From Pseudarthrobacter sp. C4D7 (GTDB taxonomy: Bacteria > Actinomycetota > Actinomycetes > Actinomycetales > Micrococcaceae), in contig NZ_JABFMW010000001.1 in the NCBI RefSeq assembly GCF_013359725.1, positions 124,001 through 188,000 on the forward strand: a stretch of 64,000 nt of DNA. Direction: 5' to 3'. Shown piece by piece: positions 42,293 to 51,368 of this stretch. The number at the start of each line of letters is the position of its first letter. The first letter of the stretch is position 1. The notes beneath the pieces were generated by a model that saw only the letters and a program-made list of their open reading frames with translations, was not told the origin of the DNA and ran no database searches. The position numbers and the translations under genes were made by a program.

Positions 42293-44013
42293 GACTTGTC
42301 CTCGGCGCCGGCCAGGGTGTCCGGTGCCGGGCCCCTGTCCGGGGAATCCGTTTCACCGGTGTGCCGGTCCGGGAACAACCCCGGCGGGGCGCCGCGGCCG
42401 TCCCAGTTCAGCAGGTTCACCCTTCCGCGCAGGCTGGTCCCCTCGGCGAGAGTGTCCGAGCTTTGCCGGTCCCGGAGGGCGTTGAACGTGTCCACGGCCA
42501 CCGGGACGGGCCTGCCGCTCGCTTCACCGAACGGGGCCGAATCCTGCATGCCCGGTCCGCCGTCGAAATCCAGCGAACAGCCCAGCTCCTCCAAATCGTG
42601 CGCCTGCTCCAGGTGCGCCGTGGGAATGACGTAGCGCTCGCTGTATTTGGCGATGGCCATCAGCCGGTACATGTCATACATGCTTTGTCCGTCCATGCCA
42701 ACGGACTCCGGGATGGCCTCGTCCGGGGCCCCGCCCATGCTGATGCCGCGCATGAAGGACCGCATGGCCGCGAGCTTCCGCAGCACGGCCGTGACCCTTT
42801 CCGTGTCGCCGGCGGTGAAGAGCTCGGCGAGGTACTCCACGGGAATCCGCAGGGCGTCGATGGCACCGAACAGGGTGCCGGCATCCTCGCCGTCGTGTCC
42901 CTGGTCGCGGAGCAGGTCCACCACGGGGGAGAGCGGCGGGACGTACCAGACCATGGGCATGGTGCGGTACTCCGGGTGCAGCGGCAGCGCTACCTTGTAG
43001 ACCTTGGCCAGGGCGTAGACGGGGGACCGGCGGGCGGCGTCCAGCCAGTCCTCCGGGATGCCCTGTGCCCGGGCGTCGGCCTGGACGCGGGGATCGTGGG
43101 GGTCCAGCAGCACGTCCATCTGGGCGTCGTAGAGGTCCTGCGGGTCGGTGACGGACGCTGCCGCGGTGACGGCATCGGCGTCGTACAGGAACAGCCCCAG
43201 GTAGCGCAGCCGGCCCACGCACGTCTCGGAGCAGACGGTGGGCAGCCCAACCTCCACCCGGGGGTAGCAGAACGTGCATTTCTCGGCCTTGCCGGTTTTG
43301 TGGTTGAAGTAGATCTTCTTGTACGGGCAGCCCGTGACGCATTGACGCCAGCCGCGGCATCGGTCCTGGTCCACCAACACAATCCCGTCCTCCACCCGCT
43401 TGTAGATCGCGCCCGAAGGGCAGGACGCCATGCAGGAGGGGTTCAGGCAGTGCTCGCAGATCCGGGGGAGGTAGAACATGAACGTCTGCTCGTAGGCGAA
43501 CTTGATCTTGTCCTCGGACTCGCGCCGGACTTTCTCCACGATCGGGTCAAGGTGCCCGTGGTCCTGCGCGCCGCCCAGGTTGTCGTCCCAGTTGGCGGAC
43601 CAGGTGATCTTGGTGTCCTCACCGGTGATCAGGGACTTGGGCCGCGCCACGGGGAAGTCGTCACCCAGGGGCGCGTCCACCAGGGTCTTGTAGTCGTAGG
43701 TCCACGGCTCGTAGTAATCCTTGAGTTCCGGCTGCACGGGGCTGGCGAAGATGCCGAACAGCTTCTTGACCCTGCCGCCGGCCTTCAGTGCCAGCTTGCC
43801 GCGCCGGTTCAGGGTCCAGCCGCCGTACCAGCGGTCCTGGTCCTCGTAGCGGCGTGGGTAGCCCTGCCCCGGCCGGGTTTCCACGTTGTTGAACCACACG
43901 TATTCGGTGCCGGCCCGGTTGGTCCACGCCTGCTTGCAGGTCACGGAGCAGGTGTGGCAGCCGATGCACTTGTCCAGGTTCATCACCATGCCCATCTGGG
44001 CCATCACACGCAT
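42289..44013 (-). CDS. narH: Respiratory nitrate reductase, beta subunit
   Basis: This iron-sulfur electron-transfer subunit has 574 residues and carries three [4Fe-4S] clusters and one [3Fe-4S] cluster. Cysteine motifs are CIGCHTCSVTCKQAW near the N-terminus, CEHCLNPSCMASCP, CRGWRQCVTGCPYKK (the Trp replacing a Cys is the [3Fe-4S] hallmark), and CTFCYPRVEVGLPTVCSETC. I chose the ATG at 44013 because it shares a base with the narG TGA; the open frame running further to 44682 is a shadow of narG. The C-terminal ~60 residues are a hydrophilic extension (PPGLFPDRHTGETDSPDRGP). Confidence 0.95.
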   Translation of the reverse strand: MRVMAQMGMVMNLDKCIGCHTCSVTCKQAWTNRAGTEYVWFNNVETRPGQGYPRRYEDQDRWYGGWTLNRRGKLALKAGGRVKKLFGIFASPVQPELKDYYEPWTYDYKTLVDAPLGDDFPVARPKSLITGEDTKITWSANWDDNLGGAQDHGHLDPIVEKVRRESEDKIKFAYEQTFMFYLPRICEHCLNPSCMASCPSGAIYKRVEDGIVLVDQDRCRGWRQCVTGCPYKKIYFNHKTGKAEKCTFCYPRVEVGLPTVCSETCVGRLRYLGLFLYDADAVTAAASVTDPQDLYDAQMDVLLDPHDPRVQADARAQGIPEDWLDAARRSPVYALAKVYKVALPLHPEYRTMPMVWYVPPLSPVVDLLRDQGHDGEDAGTLFGAIDALRIPVEYLAELFTAGDTERVTAVLRKLAAMRSFMRGISMGGAPDEAIPESVGMDGQSMYDMYRLMAIAKYSERYVIPTAHLEQAHDLEELGCSLDFDGGPGMQDSAPFGEASGRPVPVAVDTFNALRDRQSSDTLAEGTSLRGRVNLLNWDGRGAPPGLFPDRHTGETDSPDRGPAPDTLAGAEDKS

Positions 44014-47000
44014 CAGTACTGCACCTCCTGAGAGCGGCGGCGCACCGTGGCCACCATGTCGCGCTGGTTTCCGGTGGGGCCGAGGTAGTTGAATGCGTAG
44101 GCCAGCTGCGCGTAGCCGCCGGCCAGGTGCGAGGGTTTCACCAGCAGCCGGGTCACGGAATTGTGGATGCCGCCGCGCCGCCCGGTTGCCTCCGATTTCG
44201 GGACGTCGATGGTGCGTTCCTGGGCGTGGTGGACGTACACCACGCCGGCCGGCATGCGGTGGCTGACCACCGCCCGCGCCACCAGCACCCCGTTGACGTT
44301 GGTGCACTCCACCCAATCGTTGTCCCGGACCTTGATCGCGTCCGCATCGGCTGGGCTCATCCAGACGGTGGGTCCGCCCCGGGAGAGGGAAAGCATCAGC
44401 AGGTTGTCCTGGTACTCGGAGTGGATGGACCACTTCGAGTGCGGCGTCAGGTACCTGACCGTCACCTCCATGGCGCCGTCGGAGCCCAGCCGCGGCTCGC
44501 CGAACAGCCGGTGCATGTCCAGCGGCGGCCGGTAAATGGGCAAGGCCTCCCCGATGTCGATCATCCAGTCGTGGTCCAGGAAGAAATGCATCCGGCCGGT
44601 GAGGGTGTGGAAGGGTTTGAGCCGTTCGATGTTGATGGTGAACGGGGCGTACCGCCGGCCGCCCGTCTCGGAGCCGGACCATTCCGGGGACGTGATCACC
44701 GGGACCGGACCTGCCTGGGTCTGGGCGAAGGTGATGAACTTTTCCTCGGAACCCTCTGCCAGGTCTGCCAGTTTCCTGCCGGTGCGGACCTCTAGGTCCT
44801 TGAAGCCCTGGACGGACAGAGCGCCGTTGGTGGTGCCGGAGAACGCCAGGATTGCCTCGGCCATCTTCGCATCGGTATCCATGGCCGGGCGGCCGTCCGC
44901 AGCCCCTCCCAGCATCACCCCGTTGGCGTGGCTGAGCCGGGCCAGCGGTCCGGCCATGTTGTAGGTGACGTTCTTGACGGTGAAGCCGAGTTTGTCGGCC
45001 AGGGGTCCGACGGCGGCGAGTTTGTCAGCGATGGCCGTGTAGTCCCGCTCCACCACCGAAAAGACAGGCATGTTCTGCTCCGGCACGGCAGGGATGTCCG
45101 GGTCCCGCCAGTCGCGGACCCGGCCGCCGGGCTGGGCGAGCTGGCCGGGGGTGTCATGCTGCAGCGGGATGCTGACGAGGTCGCGGCGGACGCCCAGGTG
45201 GGTTTTGGCCTGGCGGGAGAATTCCCGGGCCAGCAGGTGGAAGGCGTCGAAGTCCGTCTTGGTTTCCCACGGGGGATCGATCGCGGGGGTGAAGGCATGG
45301 ACGAACGGGTGCATGTCCGTGGACGACAGGTCGTGTTTCTCGTACCAGGTGGCGGCGGGGAACACGACGTCGGACAGCAGCGTGGTGGACGTCATCCGGA
45401 AGTCCGCGGAGACCAGGAGGTCCAGCTTTCCTTCCGGCGCCTCCTGATGCCAGGCCACGTCCCGGGGCTTGAGCTCCTCCGCACTGTCCCCGCCCAGGAC
45501 GTTGTTGTGGGTTCCCAGGAGGTTGCGGAGGAAGTACTCGTTGCCCTTGGCCGAGGAGCCAAACAGGTTGGACCGCCACAGCACCAGGGTCCGTGGCCAG
45601 TTGGCCGGGGCGTCCACGTCCTCGATGGCAGGGTTGAGGGAGCGGTTTTTCAGCGATTCAGCGATGTAGGCGGGTGTGTCCGCGGCGGTCCCGGCGGCCA
45701 CGGCCGCCTCCGCCTCGTCCGCGATATCCAGGGGATTGCGGTCGAACTGCGGGTAGAACGGCATCCAGCCCAGCCGGGCGGACTGGGCGATGGCGTCCGC
45801 GGTGTGCATGCCGTCCAGCTTGCCGGTGGACAGGGGCGACTTGAGGGCGTCGGCAGAGTACCCGTCCTGCCGCCACTGGTCCGTGTGCATGTACCAGTAG
45901 CTGGTGCCGGTCATGGTCCGCGGCGGCCGCGACCAGTCCAGGGCATTGGCCAGGGACACCCAGCCGGTGACGGGCCGGGTCTTTTCCTGTCCCACGTAGT
46001 GTGCCCACCCGCCGCCGTTGCGGCCCATGCAGCCGGTCAGCATCACCAAGGCCAGCACCGCCCGGTAGGTGGTGTCGCCGTGGAACCACTGGCAGATGCC
46101 CGCCCCCATGATGATCATGGAGCGGCCTTTGGACTGCTCGGCGTTGCGGGCGAACTCGCGCGCCACCCGGATGCAGGCCTGGGCAGGGACGCTGGTGATT
46201 TCCTCCTGCCACGCGGGCGTGTACGGGGTGGCGGCGTCGTCGTAGCCGGCGGCCCACTCGCCGGGCAGGCCGTCCCTCCCCACGCCGTATTGGGCCAGCA
46301 TCAGGTCGAACACGGTGGTGACCAGGTGGCCGCCCACCTCCATCACCGGGACGCCCCTGCGCAGGATGCTGCCTTCCCCGCCCGCGTCCTCGAAGCAGGG
46401 CAGCAGGATTTCGGCGTTGTCCCCGGAGACCTCCCGGAGGGACAGCGCGGGATCGATCCCCTCAAGGTCCAGGTTCCACTTGCCTTCCCCGCTGCCGGAA
46501 TAGCGGAACCCCATCGACCCGTTGGGGACTGCCGGGCCGCCCGCGGCCCGGTCGAACAGGACGGTGCGGAACGCCGCATCCTCAGCCCCGGACTCGCCGG
46601 GGACGTCAAGGGCGGTGAGGAATTTCGACGGCGTGAGGGCGCCGTCGTCGGTCTTCTCCAACCTGACCAGGAAAGGCAGGTCCGTGAAGCGCTTCACGTA
46701 GTCGGTGAAAAACGGCACCTCCCTGTCCACGAAAAATTCCTTGAGCATGACGTGCCCCATGGCCATGGCCAGGGCAGCGTCCGTTCCTGCCTGCGCCGGC
46801 AGCCATTCGTCCGCGAACTTCGTGTTGTCCGCGTAGTCCGGGCTGACTGTGACCACCTTGGTGCCGCGGTACCGGACCTCGGCCATCCAATGCGCATCCG
46901 GCGTGCGCGTCACGGGCACGTTGGAGCCCCACATCATGAGGTACCGGGCGTCCCACCAGTCGCCGGATTCCGGGACGTCGGTTTGGTCGCCGAAGACCTG

Positions 47001-47723
47001 CGGGCTGGCGACGGGCAGGTCGGCGTACCAGTCGTAGAACGATGTCATGACCCCGCCGATGAGCTGGATGAAGCGCGTCCCCACCGCGTGGGACACCATG
47101 GACATCGCCGGGATGGGCGAAAAGCCGGCGCACCGGTCCGGGCCGTAGGTCTTGATGGTGTTCACGTGGGCCGCGGCGGCGAGCTCGATCGCTTCCTGCC
47201 AGGACACCCGCACCAGTCCGCCCTTGCCGCGGGCCTGCTGGTAGCGGCGGCGCTTCTCCGGGTCCGCGGCGATCTCCGCGAAGGCGAGGACGGGGTCGCC
47301 CAGCCGGGCCTTGGCTTCCCGGTACATCTCCACCAGGACGCCGCGGGCGTACGGAAACCGCACCCGTGTGGGGGAGTAGGTGTACCAGGAAAAGGCCGCC
47401 CCACGGGGGCAGCCTCTAGGTTCGTACTCCGGGCTGTCGGCCCCCACCGACGGGTAGTCCGTCTGCTGCGATTCCCAGGTGATGATGCCGTCCTTGACAT
47501 ACACCTTCCAGGAACAGGAGCCGGTGCAGTTCACCCCGTGCGTGGAGCGGACCACCTTGTCGTGGCTCCAGCGGTCCCGGTAGAAGATGTCGCCCTTGCG
47601 GCCGCCCTCCCGGAACACCGCCCTGCCGTCGTCCGTCTGGTCCCACTTCGTGAAAAAACGGCCCAGCTTCAACATTGCTTCTGATGCGGGTCCATCTAAC
47701 CCCGCATGGGGTCCGGCAGCCAT
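44013..47723 (-). CDS. narG: Respiratory nitrate reductase, alpha (catalytic) subunit
   Basis: This Mo-bisMGD subunit has 1236 residues and reduces nitrate to nitrite on the cytoplasmic side during anaerobic respiration. The N-terminal HGVNCTGSCSWKVYVKDG holds the His/Cys ligands of FS0, and FYDWYADLPVASPQVFGDQT includes the molybdenum-ligand aspartate region. The length is standard. The start at 47723 has GGGGGG just before it; the N-terminal GLDGPASEAMLKLGRFF matches relatives that begin upstream of the LGRFF block, so I keep the longer form over the ATG at 47675. It leads the narGHJI-narK operon and sits 34 bases from a DevR-like palindrome. Confidence 0.95.
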   Translation of the reverse strand: MAAGPHAGLDGPASEAMLKLGRFFTKWDQTDDGRAVFREGGRKGDIFYRDRWSHDKVVRSTHGVNCTGSCSWKVYVKDGIITWESQQTDYPSVGADSPEYEPRGCPRGAAFSWYTYSPTRVRFPYARGVLVEMYREAKARLGDPVLAFAEIAADPEKRRRYQQARGKGGLVRVSWQEAIELAAAAHVNTIKTYGPDRCAGFSPIPAMSMVSHAVGTRFIQLIGGVMTSFYDWYADLPVASPQVFGDQTDVPESGDWWDARYLMMWGSNVPVTRTPDAHWMAEVRYRGTKVVTVSPDYADNTKFADEWLPAQAGTDAALAMAMGHVMLKEFFVDREVPFFTDYVKRFTDLPFLVRLEKTDDGALTPSKFLTALDVPGESGAEDAAFRTVLFDRAAGGPAVPNGSMGFRYSGSGEGKWNLDLEGIDPALSLREVSGDNAEILLPCFEDAGGEGSILRRGVPVMEVGGHLVTTVFDLMLAQYGVGRDGLPGEWAAGYDDAATPYTPAWQEEITSVPAQACIRVAREFARNAEQSKGRSMIIMGAGICQWFHGDTTYRAVLALVMLTGCMGRNGGGWAHYVGQEKTRPVTGWVSLANALDWSRPPRTMTGTSYWYMHTDQWRQDGYSADALKSPLSTGKLDGMHTADAIAQSARLGWMPFYPQFDRNPLDIADEAEAAVAAGTAADTPAYIAESLKNRSLNPAIEDVDAPANWPRTLVLWRSNLFGSSAKGNEYFLRNLLGTHNNVLGGDSAEELKPRDVAWHQEAPEGKLDLLVSADFRMTSTTLLSDVVFPAATWYEKHDLSSTDMHPFVHAFTPAIDPPWETKTDFDAFHLLAREFSRQAKTHLGVRRDLVSIPLQHDTPGQLAQPGGRVRDWRDPDIPAVPEQNMPVFSVVERDYTAIADKLAAVGPLADKLGFTVKNVTYNMAGPLARLSHANGVMLGGAADGRPAMDTDAKMAEAILAFSGTTNGALSVQGFKDLEVRTGRKLADLAEGSEEKFITFAQTQAGPVPVITSPEWSGSETGGRRYAPFTINIERLKPFHTLTGRMHFFLDHDWMIDIGEALPIYRPPLDMHRLFGEPRLGSDGAMEVTVRYLTPHSKWSIHSEYQDNLLMLSLSRGGPTVWMSPADADAIKVRDNDWVECTNVNGVLVARAVVSHRMPAGVVYVHHAQERTIDVPKSEATGRRGGIHNSVTRLLVKPSHLAGGYAQLAYAFNYLGPTGNQRDMVATVRRRSQEVQY

Positions 47724-47754
47724 CCCCCCAAGCTAGGTGGGGGCAGGAAACGTG

Positions 47755-47778
47755 GGACAGGGCACAAAGTCCCTGTTC
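47755..47778. promoter_or_regulatory. DevR/DosR-like palindrome upstream of narG
   Basis: ACAGGG-CACAAAGT-CCCTGT (47757-47776) is a perfect inverted repeat, slightly extended by GG/TC. Its core GGGCACAAAGTCCC resembles the DevR/DosR box (GGGACTTNNGNCCC-type) with one perfect half-site AAAGTCCC. It lies 34 bases upstream of the narG start, a fitting position for activation of the nitrate operon under low oxygen or nitric oxide. Confidence 0.55.
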
Positions 47779-47827
47779 AGGGCCATGGTGCTTCTGTGGG
47801 CGGGTACCTGGCAGGCAGAATGGGTGC

Positions 47828-48484
47828 ATGACACGCATCGCCATTATCGGCGGCCACGGCAAAGTGGCCCTCCTCCTGTCCGAACTGCTCACTGGCGAGG
47901 GACACTCCGTGACCTCGTTCATCAGAAACCCGGAACATGCCGGCGACGTCACTGCCACCGGCGCCACGCCGTCCGTCCTGGACGTGGAGAATTCCACGAC
48001 GGCGGCCATCGCCGAGGCCCTCGCCGGGCATGACGCCCTGGTCTGGTCCGCAGGCGCGGGCGGCGGCAGCCCCGAACGCACCTATGCCGTGGACCGGGAC
48101 GCCGCCATCCGTTCCATGGATGCCGCAGCCCAGGCCGGCGTGGACCGGTATGTCATGGTCTCCTACTTTGGTGCCGGCAAGGACCACGGTGTCCCGGAAG
48201 ACAACAGCTTCTTTGCCTACGCGGAAGCCAAGGCGGCAGCGGACGAGTACCTGCGCGGCACCGGCCTGGCATGGACCATCCTGGGCCCCGGGACCCTGAC
48301 GGAAAAGCCCGGGAGCGGGCTGATCGACCTTGACCCGTCACCGGAAGGGAGCCGGGACACCTCCCGCGCCAATACGGCGATCGTGGCGGCAGCGGTGCTG
48401 GACCTTCCCCAGACGGCGGGCCGGACCATCGAATTCTGTGACGGCACCCTGCCCGTGTCAGCAGCCCTGGAACCCCGCGCGTAG
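47828..48484 (+). CDS. NAD(P)-binding, atypical SDR protein (YwnB-like)
   Basis: This NAD(P)H-binding protein of the atypical SDR/NmrA-like group has 218 residues. The N-terminal Rossmann motif IAIIGGHGKVALLL is at residues 4-17. MVSYFGAGKDH and WTILGPGTLTE are typical of the YwnB/YhfK family. No Tyr-x-x-x-Lys catalytic pair is obvious, so it may be a redox sensor or reductase of unknown substrate. It is divergent from narG across the DevR-like palindrome and precedes the antiporter gene by 18 bases. Confidence 0.84.
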   Translation: MTRIAIIGGHGKVALLLSELLTGEGHSVTSFIRNPEHAGDVTATGATPSVLDVENSTTAAIAEALAGHDALVWSAGAGGGSPERTYAVDRDAAIRSMDAAAQAGVDRYVMVSYFGAGKDHGVPEDNSFFAYAEAKAAADEYLRGTGLAWTILGPGTLTEKPGSGLIDLDPSPEGSRDTSRANTAIVAAAVLDLPQTAGRTIEFCDGTLPVSAALEPRA

Positions 48485-48502
48485 CCGGCGGGGACGAGGC
48501 TT

Positions 48503-50074
48503 ATGGACCAGCTGGCACTCATCGTCGGACTGCTGCTGGCCACGGTGGTGGCCGTGGGCCTGGGGGACAGGCTCCGACTGCCCTACCCGGTCCTCATGCT
48601 TCTCCTGGCGGCGGCGCTCACCTTCATTCCGGGCTTCCCGGACCTGGAGATTGAACCCGGCCTGATCCTGCCCATCTTCCTTCCTCCGCTGCTGTTCGCC
48701 ACCGCCCAGCGCAGTTCGTGGGCGGTGTTCCGGGTCCGGTGGCGCACGCTGATCATGCTGGCCGTGGCCCTGGTGGTTATGAGCACGGCGGTGGTGGCCG
48801 GTGCGGCGTGGCTGATGATTCCCGGCATCGGGGTTCCCGCGGCCATCGCCCTCGGCGCCATGGTGGCTCCGCCGGATCCCGTGGCCGTGGAATCCGTGGC
48901 CGGCCGGGTGCACATGCCCCGCCGGCTCATCACCGTCCTGCAAAGCGAGGGGCTGTTCAACGACGCCGCGGCCATCGTCATCTTCCAGGCGGCGGTGGCG
49001 GCGGCCGTGGGCGGCACCAAGGTGGGGCCCGACGTCGTCCCGCAGTTCCTGCTGGGCGCGGCACTTGCCGTCCTGGTGGGCATCGCCATGGGCTGGCTGA
49101 TTGCGCTGGTCACCCGTCTGGTCACCTCCATGGTGGCCCGGAGCGCGGTGACCCTGGTGGTGCCGTTCGCCGCCTACATCCTCGCCGAGGAGGTGCACGC
49201 GTCCGGCGTCATTGCCGTGGTGGTGACGGCCCTGGAGATGCAGCGCCACGCCCGCCCGCAGGATGCCGCCGAGCGCGTTACCCGGAACGCCTTCTGGGAC
49301 GTGGTGGAGCTGCTGGTCACGGGGCTGGCGTTCGGCCTGGTGGGGCTGGAAATCCGGCATGTCATCCGCGATGAAGGGGCGGAGATCTTCGGCATGATCG
49401 GGGTGGCAGCGGTGGTCTGCGTCCTGGTGTTCGCCGTCCGGTTCCTCTGGCTGGCTGTCCTGGCACTGGGCGCCCGGAAACGGAGCAACGTCCTGCAGCC
49501 CACGTCCCTTAAGGAAGTCCTGATCCTCACGTGGTGCGGCATGCGCGGCCTGGCCACCCTGGCGTTGGCCCTGGCCCTGCCGCTCACCCTGGCGGACGGC
49601 ACGCCGTTCCCGGGCCGTGACTACCTCCTGGTCATCGCCTGTGCGGTGTTGCTGGCCACGCTGGTGCTGCCCGGCCTGACCCTGCCGTGGCTGATGCGGG
49701 TCCTCAAGGCCTCCGAAGACGGCACGGCGGAACGCGATGCCGTCCGGCTGCTCGCCGCACGGGCCCAGGCCGCCGCCGTCGCCGCCTTGAAGCAGCACGA
49801 CCTGATGAGGGACCTGCCGCCGGAGAAGGTCACGCTGGTCAAGGACCGGATGCGCCGCCTGCACGCGGAACTGACGGACGGCAGCCTGCGGAACGAACCG
49901 CTGGCGGAGAAACGCCAGCGCGGACGCGAACTGGCCATCGCCGTCCAGACCATTGCGCTGGATGCCGCCCGGCAGGAAGTCGTGGCCGCGCGGAGCGAGC
50001 CGGACATGGACCCCGAAGTGGCGGACCGGGTGCTCCGTCAGCTGGACCTGCGCACCATGGTCATGCCGGAGTAG
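48503..50074 (+). CDS. Na+/H+ antiporter (CPA1/NhaP type)
   Basis: This monovalent cation/proton antiporter of the CPA1 family has 523 residues and about twelve helices. MVAPPDPVAVESVAG carries the conserved double-Asp-like ion-binding region, and LQSEGLFNDAAAIVIFQAAV contains the catalytic ND pair. The hydrophilic C-terminal ~120 residues (from ~400) form a cytosolic regulatory tail. It starts 18 bases after the YwnB-like gene and may be co-transcribed. Its end overlaps the convergent ROK regulator by 14 bases. It likely serves pH and sodium homeostasis. Confidence 0.9.
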   Translation: MDQLALIVGLLLATVVAVGLGDRLRLPYPVLMLLLAAALTFIPGFPDLEIEPGLILPIFLPPLLFATAQRSSWAVFRVRWRTLIMLAVALVVMSTAVVAGAAWLMIPGIGVPAAIALGAMVAPPDPVAVESVAGRVHMPRRLITVLQSEGLFNDAAAIVIFQAAVAAAVGGTKVGPDVVPQFLLGAALAVLVGIAMGWLIALVTRLVTSMVARSAVTLVVPFAAYILAEEVHASGVIAVVVTALEMQRHARPQDAAERVTRNAFWDVVELLVTGLAFGLVGLEIRHVIRDEGAEIFGMIGVAAVVCVLVFAVRFLWLAVLALGARKRSNVLQPTSLKEVLILTWCGMRGLATLALALALPLTLADGTPFPGRDYLLVIACAVLLATLVLPGLTLPWLMRVLKASEDGTAERDAVRLLAARAQAAAVAALKQHDLMRDLPPEKVTLVKDRMRRLHAELTDGSLRNEPLAEKRQRGRELAIAVQTIALDAARQEVVAARSEPDMDPEVADRVLRQLDLRTMVMPE

Positions 50075-51272
50075 CGGGTGCAGCCAGCACCAGGTCAAGG
50101 GAATTTTCCTCGACGTAGTCCAGGGCGCGGCGTACGGCACCTACGGTGACAATCGCATCGCCCAGGGGGGAAACCGCCACACGCGCGGGGGTGGCGGTGT
50201 ACCCGGCCAGGCGCGCACTGATGGGGGCGAGGAGCACGTGGGCGGAATCGGCCACCCCGCCGCCGATCACCACCAGTTCCGGGTTGAGCATGGTGGACAC
50301 AGTGCCCACCACGCGCGCCATCCGGTCAGCAATCCGGTCCAGGATCCCCGACGCCACGGCGTCGCCGCGGGCCGCGGCCGCGAAAACCTGTTCGGCCTCC
50401 ACCCGCCTGGGTTGGAATTCGCGGAGGGACGTCGGCCCGGTGGCAGCCAGCGCGTCAGCGGCCCACGTGCGTGCCAGGTGGGCGATGCCGAGCGTATCGC
50501 CCACCCCTTCCACCAGGTTCAGGTAGGCGAGCTCGCCGGCGCTGCCCCTCGTTCCGTGCACCAGCCGGCCGCCTTCCACGATGCCGGAGCCCAGCCGCTC
50601 GCTGGCCAGGATGACCACGACGTCGTCAACGCCCGCGGCTGCCCCCTGCCACCGGTCGCCCAGGGCGGCGAGGTTGGCGTCATTTTCCAGCAGGACGGTC
50701 CACCCCCGGGTTTCCTTCAGTGCCGGGCCCAGTCCCATGTCGAACAGCCCCCAGAATTCCTGCGTGGCCACCACGTCCCCGTGCCTGTCCACGGGCGCAG
50801 CCACGCCGGCGCAGACGGCCAGCACCTGTCCGGGGTCCGCGCCGGCGGAGCGCAGGGCGGCCATGGCCACGTCGTCGATGAAGGCGATCCGTTCCCGGGA
50901 TCCCACCTCCCCGGCCTGGAAGGGGCGGCTGGCCCGGCCGATGGTCCTGCCGCGAAGGTCAGCCGCGACCACGGTGACCTTGGCGTAGCCGATGTCCATG
51001 CCCAGCACCACACCGGCCCGCTCGTTGAGTTCGAAGCGCCGCGCCGGGCGGCCCTTCCGGTACCCGCCGAACTCGCGCTGGTTTTCCAGCTCCAGGATCC
51101 AGCCGCGCCCTGCCAGGTCTTCGCACACGGCGATGGTGGTGGCCCGCGTCAGGCCGGTCGCCGCCATGATGTCGGTGACCGTGACTGCCCCCGAGGCGCG
51201 CATGAACTCCAGCACCGCACCGGCGCTGACCCGCCGCAGGAGCTGGGGGGTCGCGGGAACTGGTTCAGGCAT
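50061..51272 (-). CDS. ROK-family transcriptional regulator lacking the zinc motif
   Basis: This regulator has 403 residues. The N-terminal winged-helix-turn-helix (residues ~10-70; VTVTDIMAATGLTRATTIAVCEDL) is followed by an ROK sugar-kinase-like domain (VVLGMDIGYAKVTVVAADL; ENDANLAALGD). The CxCGxxGC zinc motif of active ROK proteins is missing: the region after GSAGELAYL lacks cysteines. This points to a pure regulator, likely of sugar genes. ATG 51272 has AGGAAGG upstream; the longer open frame to 52778 is a shadow of the glucosidase gene. It is divergent from the alpha-glucosidase and likely represses it until a glucoside is present. Confidence 0.88.
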   Translation of the reverse strand: MPEPVPATPQLLRRVSAGAVLEFMRASGAVTVTDIMAATGLTRATTIAVCEDLAGRGWILELENQREFGGYRKGRPARRFELNERAGVVLGMDIGYAKVTVVAADLRGRTIGRASRPFQAGEVGSRERIAFIDDVAMAALRSAGADPGQVLAVCAGVAAPVDRHGDVVATQEFWGLFDMGLGPALKETRGWTVLLENDANLAALGDRWQGAAAGVDDVVVILASERLGSGIVEGGRLVHGTRGSAGELAYLNLVEGVGDTLGIAHLARTWAADALAATGPTSLREFQPRRVEAEQVFAAAARGDAVASGILDRIADRMARVVGTVSTMLNPELVVIGGGVADSAHVLLAPISARLAGYTATPARVAVSPLGDAIVTVGAVRRALDYVEENSLDLVLAAPATPA

Positions 51273-51300
51273 GCTGTTGACCTTCCTGTCCAAAGCACCA

Positions 51301-51350
51301 GATAATATTCGAGGAAGTAAATTTAGACTCAATATAAATATAGCCGTACT
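51301..51350. promoter_or_regulatory. AT-rich operator/promoter between ROK regulator and alpha-glucosidase
   Basis: The 96-base gap between the divergent genes turns AT-rich at 51301-51345 (GTAAATTTAGACTCAATATA), in a >65% GC region. ROK regulators bind AT-rich inverted repeats, and AAATTT and AATATAAATAT here are the candidate half-sites. Promoters for both genes probably overlap it. Confidence 0.5.
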
Positions 51351-51368
51351 GAAGAAAAGGGTCAGTCC

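Noticed and set aside
44928..47684. 918-residue open frame opposite narG
   Set aside because: It is the mirror of narG in a GC-rich region, with no ribosome site and no recognisable domain. The real gene is on the minus strand with all nitrate reductase motifs. The same applies to the long antisense frames at 19646-21571, 7435-9120 and 1177-2202.
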